Shown: in pieces, positions 1-5,951 of the stretch
How the letters are laid out: every line of letters begins with the position of its first letter
Position numbering within the stretch: position 1 is the first letter of the stretch
Notes under the pieces: generated by a model
Databases searched by the model: none
What the model was told of the DNA's origin: nothing
The model's input: the letters and a program-made list of their open reading frames with translations, nothing else
DNA from: an uncultured Syntrophobacteraceae bacterium
GTDB lineage: Bacteria > Desulfobacterota > Syntrophobacteria > Syntrophobacterales > Syntrophobacteraceae
Reading direction: 5' to 3'
DNA: 6,264 nucleotides
NCBI GenBank assembly: GCA_937889795.1
Contig: CALBZH010000520.1
Location: forward strand, 1-6,264
Position numbers and translations under genes: made by a program

Positions 1-388
1 TCAGCAGTTCCTCGCGCCAGCGAAGGACGAGCGCGTGATCCGCACTCCCAACCCGTTCCATGAGGGCGCCTGCCTGAATGGAACCGCTCATCTCATGCAT
101 GGGGAACCACGTTGATGCATATCCTAAGGCCCTGAATTTGTAAAGGGCGGTCAACCGAGCCTGAATCCGGCGTCTGAGAGCAGCCTGCTCTTCGTCCGTT
201 TCAACAAGCGTCCCCTCCAGATTCCTGCATTCGTCCTGCAAACGCTCGACTCTCTGGAGAAGGCTTGTTTCGTCTCGGAACTTCTCGATGTCTGATCCGT
301 CTTGCGCCAGACCCAAAGTGCACAGGGCCGCCACCCAGACCACAAGAGCTCCTCCGGCCAGAAGCGTCCATGTTGCATTCCGATTCAT
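1..388 (-). CDS. EnvC-like murein hydrolase activator, N-terminal part (3' end beyond window)
   Basis: The minus-strand frame from the ATG at 388 stays open to the left edge, giving 129 codons. Residues 1-28 form a signal peptide (a short Asn/Arg start, a hydrophobic stretch with LVVWVAAL, and likely cleavage after GLA before Gln29), so the product is periplasmic. Residues about 33-80 are a charged coiled coil. They are followed by RLTALYKFRALGY (about 79-90), which matches the ALYKLGRLGY-like segment of EnvC-type proteins, and a helix with a RWREELL end. In known EnvC proteins this coiled coil binds the FtsX periplasmic domain, and a C-terminal LytM domain activates amidases or, in some relatives, cleaves peptidoglycan. 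The LytM domain would lie beyond the edge and cannot be checked. An in-frame stop (the ftsX TGA) closely precedes this ATG, so no earlier start is possible. AGAAGG lies 13 nt before it. Confidence 0.85.
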   Translation of the reverse strand, partial: MNRNATWTLLAGGALVVWVAALCTLGLAQDGSDIEKFRDETSLLQRVERLQDECRNLEGTLVETDEEQAALRRRIQARLTALYKFRALGYASTWFPMHEMSGSIQAGALMERVGSADHALVLRWREELL

Positions 389-406
389 CCGAGCGATCCA
401 GCCTTC

Positions 407-1288
407 TCACGGGGACTTACTCAGCCCCATCCAGGTGCCCAGCCAGCCGCATGCCGCGCCGCAACCGACCAGCCCGGCGACGAGTGCTGCACTCTCCCAG
501 CTTGTCCAGCCCAGCGCAGCGCCCCAGAAAGCCGGCAGCACACGATGGACATGAGCACCCAACAGCACAAGCACCCCCGCCGCGAGCGAACCCGCAACGC
601 TTCCCAAGAGGATGCCCTCGACAACATAGGGCAGCTTGACCACAAATGGCGTCGCCCCCACAAGTCGATAGACGTGCACTTCCGTCTTCCGGTAGGCGAA
701 GACCAGACGAACAGCGTTGGAGATGATCAGAATCGAGACCAGGATGAGAATCGCTCCAAGGACCATCCAGATGTTCGTCCACTGACCTGCCAACGATTGT
801 AGCCATTCCCAGTGCTCTTTGCCATAGAGAATCTCAACCACCAACGGCATCTGCCGGAGCCGAACCGCGACTTCCCCCGCGGCTTCCGCCTTAACGGCCT
901 CTGGTTTCAACCGGATCTGGAGCGAGGGGGGCAGGAACTCCTCATCGAGGCCCTCCAGGACCCCCTTCCAGCGACCGAGAACCGCCTTGAGCTGCTCCTG
1001 GGCCTGCTTGCTGGTAACGAGCTGGACGAGCTCGACTTCGGGCCAATTCGCGATATCCTTGACCATTCGATCCTGGTCGGGCTCGCGAGATCGCACATCG
1101 AGATAGGCGGTGACGGTGTTGGGTGCAAGCCAGTCCGGAATCAGCGCTTCCTGGCGGGCGAGGGCAAGCCCACAAATACCCAAGAGCAGGAAGGAGAAGC
1201 TGAGCGCAAGGAGGCTCATCAGCAGCGCGAGAGCACTCGTGTGCAGGCTTTCCCGAAGGTGTTTCGTGATGTAGCGGATTTGCGTCAT
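407..1288 (-). CDS. ftsX: Cell-division membrane protein FtsX
   Basis: This 293-residue inner-membrane permease-like subunit pairs with FtsE and passes ATP-driven motion to a periplasmic hydrolase activator. The topology is the standard four-helix one: TM1 about 18-44, a periplasmic domain about 45-171 (TAYLDVRS start, SLQIRLKPEA near 122-131), TM2 about 172-198, TM3 about 221-246 and TM4 about 265-289. The cytoplasmic loop after TM2 carries the conserved stretch around SNAVRLVFAYRK, then VYRLVGATPF and KLPYVVEG, which is diagnostic of FtsX. The ATG at 1288 is the first Met after an in-frame TAG upstream. No strong Shine-Dalgarno precedes it, so translation may depend on coupling to ftsE. An EnvC-like gene follows 18 bp downstream. 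Confidence 0.95.
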   Translation of the reverse strand: MTQIRYITKHLRESLHTSALALLMSLLALSFSFLLLGICGLALARQEALIPDWLAPNTVTAYLDVRSREPDQDRMVKDIANWPEVELVQLVTSKQAQEQLKAVLGRWKGVLEGLDEEFLPPSLQIRLKPEAVKAEAAGEVAVRLRQMPLVVEILYGKEHWEWLQSLAGQWTNIWMVLGAILILVSILIISNAVRLVFAYRKTEVHVYRLVGATPFVVKLPYVVEGILLGSVAGSLAAGVLVLLGAHVHRVLPAFWGAALGWTSWESAALVAGLVGCGAACGWLGTWMGLSKSP

Positions 1289-1342
1289 CGGGGGACTGTG
1301 TCCATCCGGTCTCTACGGCAACTGAGATTGATGCTGCACCGC

Positions 1343-2107
1343 TCAGCAAACGGGCTGTCTCGGCAGGGCCACCCCGTGCCGGACCAATCGCTGCTCGCAA
1401 ATCTGGAGCCGGTACATGGCCTCCTGCATCTCGATTCCGGGAGCTTGGTGGCAAGTGATGATGATCGTTGTCCCCGCCAGGTGTGCGTTTCTCAAAAGCC
1501 CCCACACCAAAGCTTCATCCTGATTGTCGAGGTGGGCTGTCGGCTCGTCCGCCAGAATCAGTATGGGATTGTGGACCAAGGCTCGAGCGACGGCAGTTCG
1601 CTGCCGCTCGCCCTCGGACAGTCGCTCACAGACCGCGGTCTTCTTCCCCTGGAGTCGCAGCGAGCTGAGGACCTGGCCGACCCTCTGTCGCGCGAATGCT
1701 TCCCCTTTGGAAAGCGCAATGAGCGGTAGGGCCACATTCTCGAAAACCGTCCAATTCGGAACGAGCTTGAGATCCTGGTAGACCACCCCGATCCGTTGTC
1801 TGAAGCGAGCCAGCTTCTGCTCCCCCAGAGTCTGAACGTTCACGCCGTCCACCAGCACGATCCCCGAATCCGGGGTCTCTTGACCCGTTAAGAGGTTCAG
1901 AAACGTTGTCTTTCCAGACCCGCCCGGTCCGGTAAGACACACGAATTCGCCCCGATGGATCCGCACGTCCACATCGTGGAAAACACCACGACCCCGACCA
2001 TAAGCCTTGTGAAGATGAAGGCATTCAACCATGGCAGGGGATTTGACAGTCTTGGAGCCGGCATCGCTCTCTGAAACCGACGGTGGCGACAGAGCCTCTC
2101 CCGTCAT
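1343..2107 (-). CDS. ftsE: Cell-division ABC transporter ATP-binding protein FtsE
   Basis: FtsE is the cytoplasmic ATPase of the FtsEX divisome complex, which powers FtsX to activate periplasmic cell-wall hydrolases. All ABC motifs are visible: Walker A GPGGSGKT (60-67), Q-loop Gln111 in VVYQDLKLVPNWTVFENVALPL (the FtsE-style sequence), signature LSEGERQR (163-170), Walker B ILILADE with catalytic Glu188, D-loop HLD (193-195) and switch His220. Glu replaces the second Gly of the usual LSGGE signature. The 254 residues exceed the usual roughly 220. The first 25 (Ser/Pro/Ala-rich) look like an extension, and an ATG at 2032 (Met26) would give the standard length. The upstream ATG at 2107 has a G-rich stretch before it, while 2032 has no clear ribosome binding site, so the start is unsettled. 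ftsX follows 54 bp downstream. Confidence 0.95.
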   Translation of the reverse strand: MTGEALSPPSVSESDAGSKTVKSPAMVECLHLHKAYGRGRGVFHDVDVRIHRGEFVCLTGPGGSGKTTFLNLLTGQETPDSGIVLVDGVNVQTLGEQKLARFRQRIGVVYQDLKLVPNWTVFENVALPLIALSKGEAFARQRVGQVLSSLRLQGKKTAVCERLSEGERQRTAVARALVHNPILILADEPTAHLDNQDEALVWGLLRNAHLAGTTIIITCHQAPGIEMQEAMYRLQICEQRLVRHGVALPRQPVC

Positions 2108-2110
2108 AGG

Positions 2111-2117
2111 CCCCCCC
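2111..2117 (-). repeat. G7 homopolymer between the nuclease-like gene and ftsE
   Basis: Seven consecutive G on the minus strand lie 3 nt before the ftsE ATG at 2107. The tract may serve as a G-rich ribosome binding site. An ATG at 2123 overlaps the upstream stop as ATGA and is one base out of frame with ftsE. Loss of one G, or gain of two, would put it in frame. Confidence 0.6.
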
Positions 2118-2119
2118 GA

Positions 2120-3028
2120 TCATTTCCTCCCAGGCAGTCGGCCCTTCCCAGGGGATCGCGAGTGATCGTGCACACACGCCCTCAGGTTGGAGTAAATCCC
2201 GTTTCTGCTGTTGGCCACGTATAACGTGTGCTCCACATGAAAGATCTCATTGACCAGCCGCCGGACAGCCCTGTCGTCGGGTGTCCCTTTCGCGGGGGCG
2301 GCGGCCATGGCCTCCTCAAGCATGGGTACGATCTTATCCTTCATCCTCAGGTGGGTATCAACCAGAAAAATAGCCACATCCGGCCGCAGCTCGCCGACGC
2401 GCTTCAGAAAGGCGCTCATGGCTGACTTCTCAATCCCCCGAGGGGGCGAAGACTTGACCTCGACATACACCAGGCGGCGATCCAGGAGCGCAACCACGTC
2501 ATAGTCTCCGCCTTCGCGTGTCGCGTGGAGGCGCACGGAGCTCAGAGCCGGTGCCAAGAACTCGCGACGGAGCACCTCGCACACATACCACTCGAGACTC
2601 GGTCCGAAGCTGATCACGTGTCTCGGGATCAGCTCGTAGCCGCCGCCGGCATCCATCCTCGCAATTCCCAAAAGGCTGAGGGCGGTGAGGTAAGACCTGG
2701 CGGTTCTCGGCGAGCAGTAGCGGCTGACGCCGCTGACGTCCGGACCGCATGGAAACTGGATCAGCTCACGCAAGAAAAGACGAAATGAATAACGCCTCAG
2801 GAGCTTGTAAAAACTGTCCCGGCCGTCATGGGAGATGTTGGGCGGAAGCAGGAGCCGCGTGCTGTCGGAGTGGGCGCGCACCGAGTATCCCCGTTGGGCT
2901 AGCAGTGCCTCGACGGGATGGGCTCCAGCAAAGGCGACCGCCTTTAGATCCCGCACAGCTTCAGTGAGATCGGAAAGCCTCTCCTGCAGCTGACGGACCT
3001 CCTCCTCGAGCCGTTGCACTCGGTCCAA
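2120..3028 (-). CDS. Uncharacterised coiled-coil / winged-helix-like / PD-(D/E)XK nuclease-like protein
   Basis: I do not recognise this 302-residue protein as a named family. Residues 1-30 form a heptad-like coiled coil rich in Glu, Arg, Leu and Val. Residues about 75-135 are helical and basic, with a stretch (SPRTARSYLTALSLLGIARM, about 106-125) that reads like a winged-helix recognition helix and wing. Residues about 143-225 match the layout of a PD-(D/E)XK core: a helix with Glu146 or Glu151, the GGDYDVV strand with Asp177, then YVEVKSS with Glu190 and Lys192, and a later hydrophobic strand (DVAIFLVDTH). This resembles the EID...VEVK pattern of YraN-type and Holliday-resolvase-like folds, so DNA binding or cleavage is an inference. 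The start is TTG with a good AGAGGA. The stop lies 12 bp before ftsE, suggesting co-expression with the division genes. The Arg/Lys-rich tail carries no domain I know. Confidence 0.82.
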   Translation of the reverse strand: MDRVQRLEEEVRQLQERLSDLTEAVRDLKAVAFAGAHPVEALLAQRGYSVRAHSDSTRLLLPPNISHDGRDSFYKLLRRYSFRLFLRELIQFPCGPDVSGVSRYCSPRTARSYLTALSLLGIARMDAGGGYELIPRHVISFGPSLEWYVCEVLRREFLAPALSSVRLHATREGGDYDVVALLDRRLVYVEVKSSPPRGIEKSAMSAFLKRVGELRPDVAIFLVDTHLRMKDKIVPMLEEAMAAAPAKGTPDDRAVRRLVNEIFHVEHTLYVANSRNGIYSNLRACVHDHSRSPGKGRLPGRK

Positions 3029-3120
3029 GTCGAATCCTCTTTGGCCGCAAGCCCTTCAGCAGTCCGAGCATGTCTCTCGGGTTGGCGCACGCCACGCTGC
3101 CATGCGTGCGACGGAAGGGC
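3029..3120 (-). promoter_or_regulatory. 92-bp leader with nested inverted repeats
   Basis: Read on the minus strand, this gap after the GT4 stop can fold as a closed junction. The outer stem is GCCCTTC (3120-3114) with GAAGGGC (3057-3051). Inside it are hairpin A, CGCACGC/GCGTGCG (3110-3104 with 3092-3086, 11-nt loop), and hairpin B, CCGAG/CTCGG (3080-3076 with 3068-3064, 7-nt loop). All three stems are perfect and mutually compatible. The structure ends 10 nt before the ribosome binding site of the next gene and does not cover it. No T-run follows, so it is not an ordinary intrinsic terminator. In GC-rich DNA such short repeats can be chance. No promoter was recognised. Confidence 0.35.
3035..3040 (-). 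promoter_or_regulatory. Shine-Dalgarno AGAGGA supporting a TTG start
   Basis: AGAGGA on the minus strand lies 6 nt before the TTG at 3028. It is good evidence that the following gene starts with TTG rather than with the GTG three codons inside. The residues just after the TTG form a coiled coil that the later start would clip. Confidence 0.6.
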
Positions 3121-4233
3121 CTATCCGTGACAGCACCTCGGCAGAAGCCGCCGATAGCACGCTTCCAGTCTATCGAGCATGCCTTCGAACGAATGGCTCG
3201 CGATGGCCCGCTCACGGGCTCGAGCCCCCATTTGTTCCCGCGCGATCGGGTCCTTGAGCAAGCCCACGATCGCCTTTGAGAGGAGATCCGGTCTCCTCGG
3301 CTCCACCAGGAGTCCCGTCGCCCCCTCCTGCACGACCTCCGGAATCCCGCCCACGCGAGTCGCCACCACGGGTTTGCCAGCTGCCATCGCCTGGAGAGCG
3401 AATTGCGGGATTCCCTCGGATGCGTAGGAGGCCATGACGGCGATGTCGACGGCAGCGAGAACGAAAGCGATGTCCTCCCGGTACCCCGTTAGGATGGTGC
3501 ATCCATCGAGCCCGAGATCCTGGATTCTGGCAAGGATACGCTGCCGCATGGGCCCATCTCCGACGATGAGCAATCGGGCTTCCGGGATAAGCTCGCGGAC
3601 AGTCGCCATGGCCTCGAGAAGATCCAAATGGCCTTTCCAGCTGCGCAAAACAGCTGCAATCCCGAGGACGGGAGCCGTTTTGGGGATGTCGAATTCCGCC
3701 CGAAACTGGGCACCATCGGCCCCGATGAACGCATCGCCCGCGATGCCCGTCGGAATGGAGTGGACCCTGTCTGGGCTGAGCCGCAAGTCGCGAATAAGCT
3801 GGGAGCGGATAAACTCCCCCGTGGTGATCACTTCATCGCAGAGCCTGCCGTAAAGCCATCGCGTGGGCAGGGTCCCATGGACCGCCGAGGAGATGTGCCG
3901 TGTTCTCAGCACGGCGATGCCTTCCAGTCGCCCGGCAATGGACCCGGTCCAGCTGTCGGCCGAGCTGTGGGTGTTGATCAAGTCAACCCCCCGCTCCCGG
4001 ATGAGCCGCCGCATGGATCCCACGCCCCCCAACAGACGCTTTCGATCCATGTTGATGGCAAACGTCTCCACACCGGCTTCCCCGGCCCTGGCAGCGAGCG
4101 CAGTCCCCGAAGGCGTTGCCAGCAGCATCCGGTGGCCCCGGTCACGCATGCCCAGCATTTCCCGAAAGATCCGGATTTCCTGCCCGCCCCACCCGGTGGA
4201 GGCTTCCGTGTGCAGAATCGTCGCCCTAACCAT
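3121..4233 (-). CDS. GT4-family glycosyltransferase
   Basis: This is a complete 370-residue GT-B fold enzyme of normal length for GT4. The N-terminal acceptor half opens with the glycine-rich loop STGWGGQE (about 12-19). The donor half starts near residue 188 with a GIAAVLRSWKGH segment (Arg197, Lys200: the usual Arg and Lys contacting the nucleotide-sugar phosphates). It is followed by the LLIVGDGP strand (about 221-228) and the ASEGIPQFALQAMAAGKPVVAT donor loop (about 271-292). In the E-x7-E motif the first Glu is present (Glu273) but the second is Gln281. This Gln variant occurs in some LPS-type GT4 enzymes as I recall, so the enzyme is probably active. No signal peptide or transmembrane helix is seen. 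It is a cytoplasmic or membrane-associated transferase acting on a polysaccharide precursor. Specificity cannot be told. Confidence 0.93.
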   Translation of the reverse strand: MVRATILHTEASTGWGGQEIRIFREMLGMRDRGHRMLLATPSGTALAARAGEAGVETFAINMDRKRLLGGVGSMRRLIRERGVDLINTHSSADSWTGSIAGRLEGIAVLRTRHISSAVHGTLPTRWLYGRLCDEVITTGEFIRSQLIRDLRLSPDRVHSIPTGIAGDAFIGADGAQFRAEFDIPKTAPVLGIAAVLRSWKGHLDLLEAMATVRELIPEARLLIVGDGPMRQRILARIQDLGLDGCTILTGYREDIAFVLAAVDIAVMASYASEGIPQFALQAMAAGKPVVATRVGGIPEVVQEGATGLLVEPRRPDLLSKAIVGLLKDPIAREQMGARARERAIASHSFEGMLDRLEACYRRLLPRCCHG

Positions 4234-4239
4234 ACCGGC

Positions 4240-4245
4240 TTCCTC
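4240..4245 (-). promoter_or_regulatory. Shine-Dalgarno GAGGAA for the GT4 gene
   Basis: GAGGAA on the minus strand lies 6 nt before the ATG at 4233, within the 25-bp gap after the sulfotransferase stop. A small inverted repeat (GAGCC/GGCTC, 4246-4250 and 4256-4260) spans the preceding stop codon. It has no T-tract and is not proposed as a terminator. Confidence 0.65.
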
Positions 4246-4258
4246 GAGCCTTCACGGC

Positions 4259-4936
4259 TCACTCACCGTATTGATAGCCAAAATGGGCTATCTCACGACT
4301 GAAGCGATTGTCGATCAACCTTTTCTGATCACTGGTCAGGACTTCGGTATAGGAGCGACGATCCTTACGATACTGCCCTTTATCCCGTGGCATCCATCCA
4401 TCAAAAGGAATTCCGAGCTTATGACATACAAAATGAAGGTCTTCCGTGAAATTTTCATAGCGGCCAACAAAATCAACCGCAAGCTCTCCATTGATGCTAT
4501 AGCGATGAAAATCGGTACAGAGCTTCTTTCTGCTCAAGAAATCATCCAGATCCCTATATTTTTCCTTACGGTTTTCCCAGAAATAATAAGAGATAACTTT
4601 ATCCCAAGGATTGCGTTCAAAGCAGAATTTGTAATAGCTATTGAATATCTCATCACCGATGAATCGCTTGATATGCTTAACCGGCATATGGTCCCAATAC
4701 GTAAGCCTCCAACCTCGAAGGAGTCTCAACCATTCCTTTCCTCGATACTTGCTCAATGGAACGTGGTAGTTTCTGGGAAAGACGTTCAGCTGCCTTCGTT
4801 GCTCTTCCGCAACAGGGTCCATCGGGGCGAGAATGTCCTCGTCTCCACAGTACCGAGAGAGGCTGATTTCGAGGCTGCTGCTCGCCGTTTTCTGGGTTCT
4901 CACGAAGATGAATTTGTACTTGTGCGATAGGATCAT
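4259..4936 (-). CDS. Sulfotransferase family 2-like protein, AT-rich gene
   Basis: The 225-residue product from the ATG at 4936 starts close to its PAPS-binding strand, as in the family. An in-frame ATG at 5041 would add 35 unrelated residues. The 5'-phosphosulfate loop is FVRTQKTASSSLE at about 11-23 (Lys16, Thr17). A His-Met-Pro segment at 83-85 is at the usual place of the catalytic base region. The 3'-phosphate motif is FERNPWDKVISYYFW at about 106-120 (Arg108, Ser116). The C-terminus ends in the FGYQY type of motif. These features fit Sulfotransfer_2 (carbohydrate sulfotransferase-like) proteins, unrelated in detail to the upstream sulfotransferase. Composition is odd: about 45% GC over 4261-4920 and about 39% in 4381-4680 by hand count, with A/T-ending codons, against 63-72% in lines sampled from the adjacent GT4 gene. 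This suggests recent acquisition. The acceptor is unknown, but the context implies a glycan. Confidence 0.87.
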   Translation of the reverse strand: MILSHKYKFIFVRTQKTASSSLEISLSRYCGDEDILAPMDPVAEEQRRQLNVFPRNYHVPLSKYRGKEWLRLLRGWRLTYWDHMPVKHIKRFIGDEIFNSYYKFCFERNPWDKVISYYFWENRKEKYRDLDDFLSRKKLCTDFHRYSINGELAVDFVGRYENFTEDLHFVCHKLGIPFDGWMPRDKGQYRKDRRSYTEVLTSDQKRLIDNRFSREIAHFGYQYGE

Positions 4937-5068
4937 GATGGTCTTTCTCGTTTGGCCTGCCAGACCACTCACGCGGCAGTGGAGCCCTTGAATCGATCCC
5001 GGAGCCGCCCGACTCGTGCTCGATCCCTCACTCACGCGCACGGCCTCCCCGCGAGCGGTTCCACTTGC
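4937..5068. other. 132-bp intergenic gap between the two sulfotransferases
   Basis: This is the longest non-coding stretch. No convincing -35/-10 pair and no stem followed by a T-run was found on the minus strand. Two short inverted repeats compete for the same bases: CCACT/AGTGG at 4965-4969 and 4978-4982, and CTGCC/GGCAG at 4957-4961 and 4975-4979. Both are short enough to be chance. The reading frame of the downstream gene stays open across part of the gap up to an ATG at 5041, but that extension resembles nothing in the family. A GAGAAAG (4943-4949) lies 6 nt before the preferred start at 4936. Confidence 0.5.
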
Positions 5069-5938
5069 CTACCCCCAGTGGCTCAGGTCACGCTTCAACA
5101 GTCCGGACAGCTTTTCAATATCCGGTCGATATTTCTCAAGCAGTCGCTTGCGAAGAACAGGATCGAGGCGAGGCACTCTTCGGGTGTTCGCTTTGGCGAG
5201 ATTCAGACGGGCGCGCTGGACAAATTCGCCCAACGGGCCCTTTTCCATGGACAGAAGCCAGCCCGGGGGCTGAGTCAGCAGCTTGTGGAGCCCTCTATGG
5301 CGATAGACCTTGCCGACGTTATGCTTCTCCATGACCGGAACAAAATCCGGATCGACCCCTAGGAATAGGAAGCAATCCCGGCAGATCTGAAGCGGGTCCT
5401 TGACAAAGTCGTCGAACAGGTAAACCCGAACATTCTCGGGCCCGAACAGATCCAGAACGCCCTTGATCTGCTCATAATACAAGCCCCGGTGATAGTAAAA
5501 GTAGTCCCCGTACCAGTTGTTACAGGTCTTGCGAAACCGCGGGTCCGCCATGCGGCGCGGTTCCACCTTGAGGGCGCGCCTGAAGGAAAGCCGCTCACCG
5601 TTTCTGACCATGTGGCCCCAAAGAGAGTGCGCCATTTCGGCGGGGTTGCGGAGGATAATCAAAATCTTTACTCCCGGAAGCGTGGCGTGGATCTTCCGCA
5701 GCGCCTCCTCGTCGTAAAGGGCACGCACGGGCGCTTCCCCGATGGCCTTACGATCCGCGAATTCCGAGAAAAGGGCTTGGTACCCTTCGAGGTCTCTCAC
5801 CTTCACTCGGAAATCCACGAAGTAGTTCGCATCCTTCGATTCCAGCATCCCAATCTCCTGATGCTGCTTCAGGTAGTAAAACAAGGAAGTCGTGCCACAC
5901 TTGGCTGCTCCGATGAGAAGGAAATTCGGCAGAACCAT
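5069..5938 (-). CDS. PAPS-dependent sulfotransferase (Sulfotransfer_1-like)
   Basis: This 289-residue protein is of normal length for bacterial sulfotransferases that move sulfate from PAPS to a carbohydrate hydroxyl or amine in the cytoplasm. The 5'-phosphosulfate-binding loop is GAAKCGTTS at residues 10-18 (Lys13, Thr16/17). The 3'-phosphate-binding strand and helix are ILRNPAEMAHSLWGHMV at about 95-111, with Arg97 and Ser105 as the expected contacts. A HRGLYYEQI helix (about 150-158), a YLFDDF strand (about 173-178) and the C-terminal Tyr-Arg-Pro-Asp ... Leu-Ser-His-Trp ending are typical of the heparan/Nod-factor type. No signal peptide or membrane segment is seen. The ATG has a consensus Shine-Dalgarno. 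It sits between glycosyltransferases, so the substrate is probably a surface glycan, though lipid or small-molecule substrates cannot be excluded. Sampled lines are 52-55% GC, between the two extremes of the window. Confidence 0.92.
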   Translation of the reverse strand: MVLPNFLLIGAAKCGTTSLFYYLKQHQEIGMLESKDANYFVDFRVKVRDLEGYQALFSEFADRKAIGEAPVRALYDEEALRKIHATLPGVKILIILRNPAEMAHSLWGHMVRNGERLSFRRALKVEPRRMADPRFRKTCNNWYGDYFYYHRGLYYEQIKGVLDLFGPENVRVYLFDDFVKDPLQICRDCFLFLGVDPDFVPVMEKHNVGKVYRHRGLHKLLTQPPGWLLSMEKGPLGEFVQRARLNLAKANTRRVPRLDPVLRKRLLEKYRPDIEKLSGLLKRDLSHWG

Positions 5939-5944
5939 TCCGGC

Positions 5945-5950
5945 ACCTCC
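5945..5950 (-). promoter_or_regulatory. Shine-Dalgarno GGAGGT for the first sulfotransferase
   Basis: A consensus GGAGGT on the minus strand sits 6 nt before the ATG at 5938. It lies in the 13-bp gap after the upstream glycosyltransferase stop. It fixes the sulfotransferase start and is the strongest ribosome binding site in the window. Confidence 0.8.
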
Positions 5951-5951
5951 G

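Noticed and set aside
151..410. Two short minus-strand frames (75 and 69 codons) over the left end
   Set aside because: They are out of frame with the EnvC-like frame starting at 388, which has a signal peptide, coiled coil and family-like segment. The short frames give Arg/Ser/Trp-rich sequence without such order.
812..1729. A 305-codon open frame on the plus strand
   Set aside because: It is antisense to ftsX and ftsE. The translation is rich in Arg, Leu and Gly with no motif, as expected of the complement of a GC-rich gene.
3086..3110. Hairpin CGCACGC/GCGTGCG as an intrinsic terminator for the GT4 gene
   Set aside because: There is no T-run after the stem on the minus strand and the loop is 11 nt. 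It is better treated as part of a possible leader structure.
3863..4930. A 355-codon open frame on the plus strand
   Set aside because: It runs antisense across the sulfotransferase and part of the GT4 gene, whose minus-strand products have clear family motifs. The plus-strand translation shows no recognisable domain. Antisense frames stay open easily here.
4937..5041. A longer start (ATG at 5041) for the second sulfotransferase
   Set aside because: It adds 35 residues with no family match and no good ribosome binding site. The ATG at 4936 sits right before the PAPS-binding strand and has GAGAAAG 6 nt upstream.
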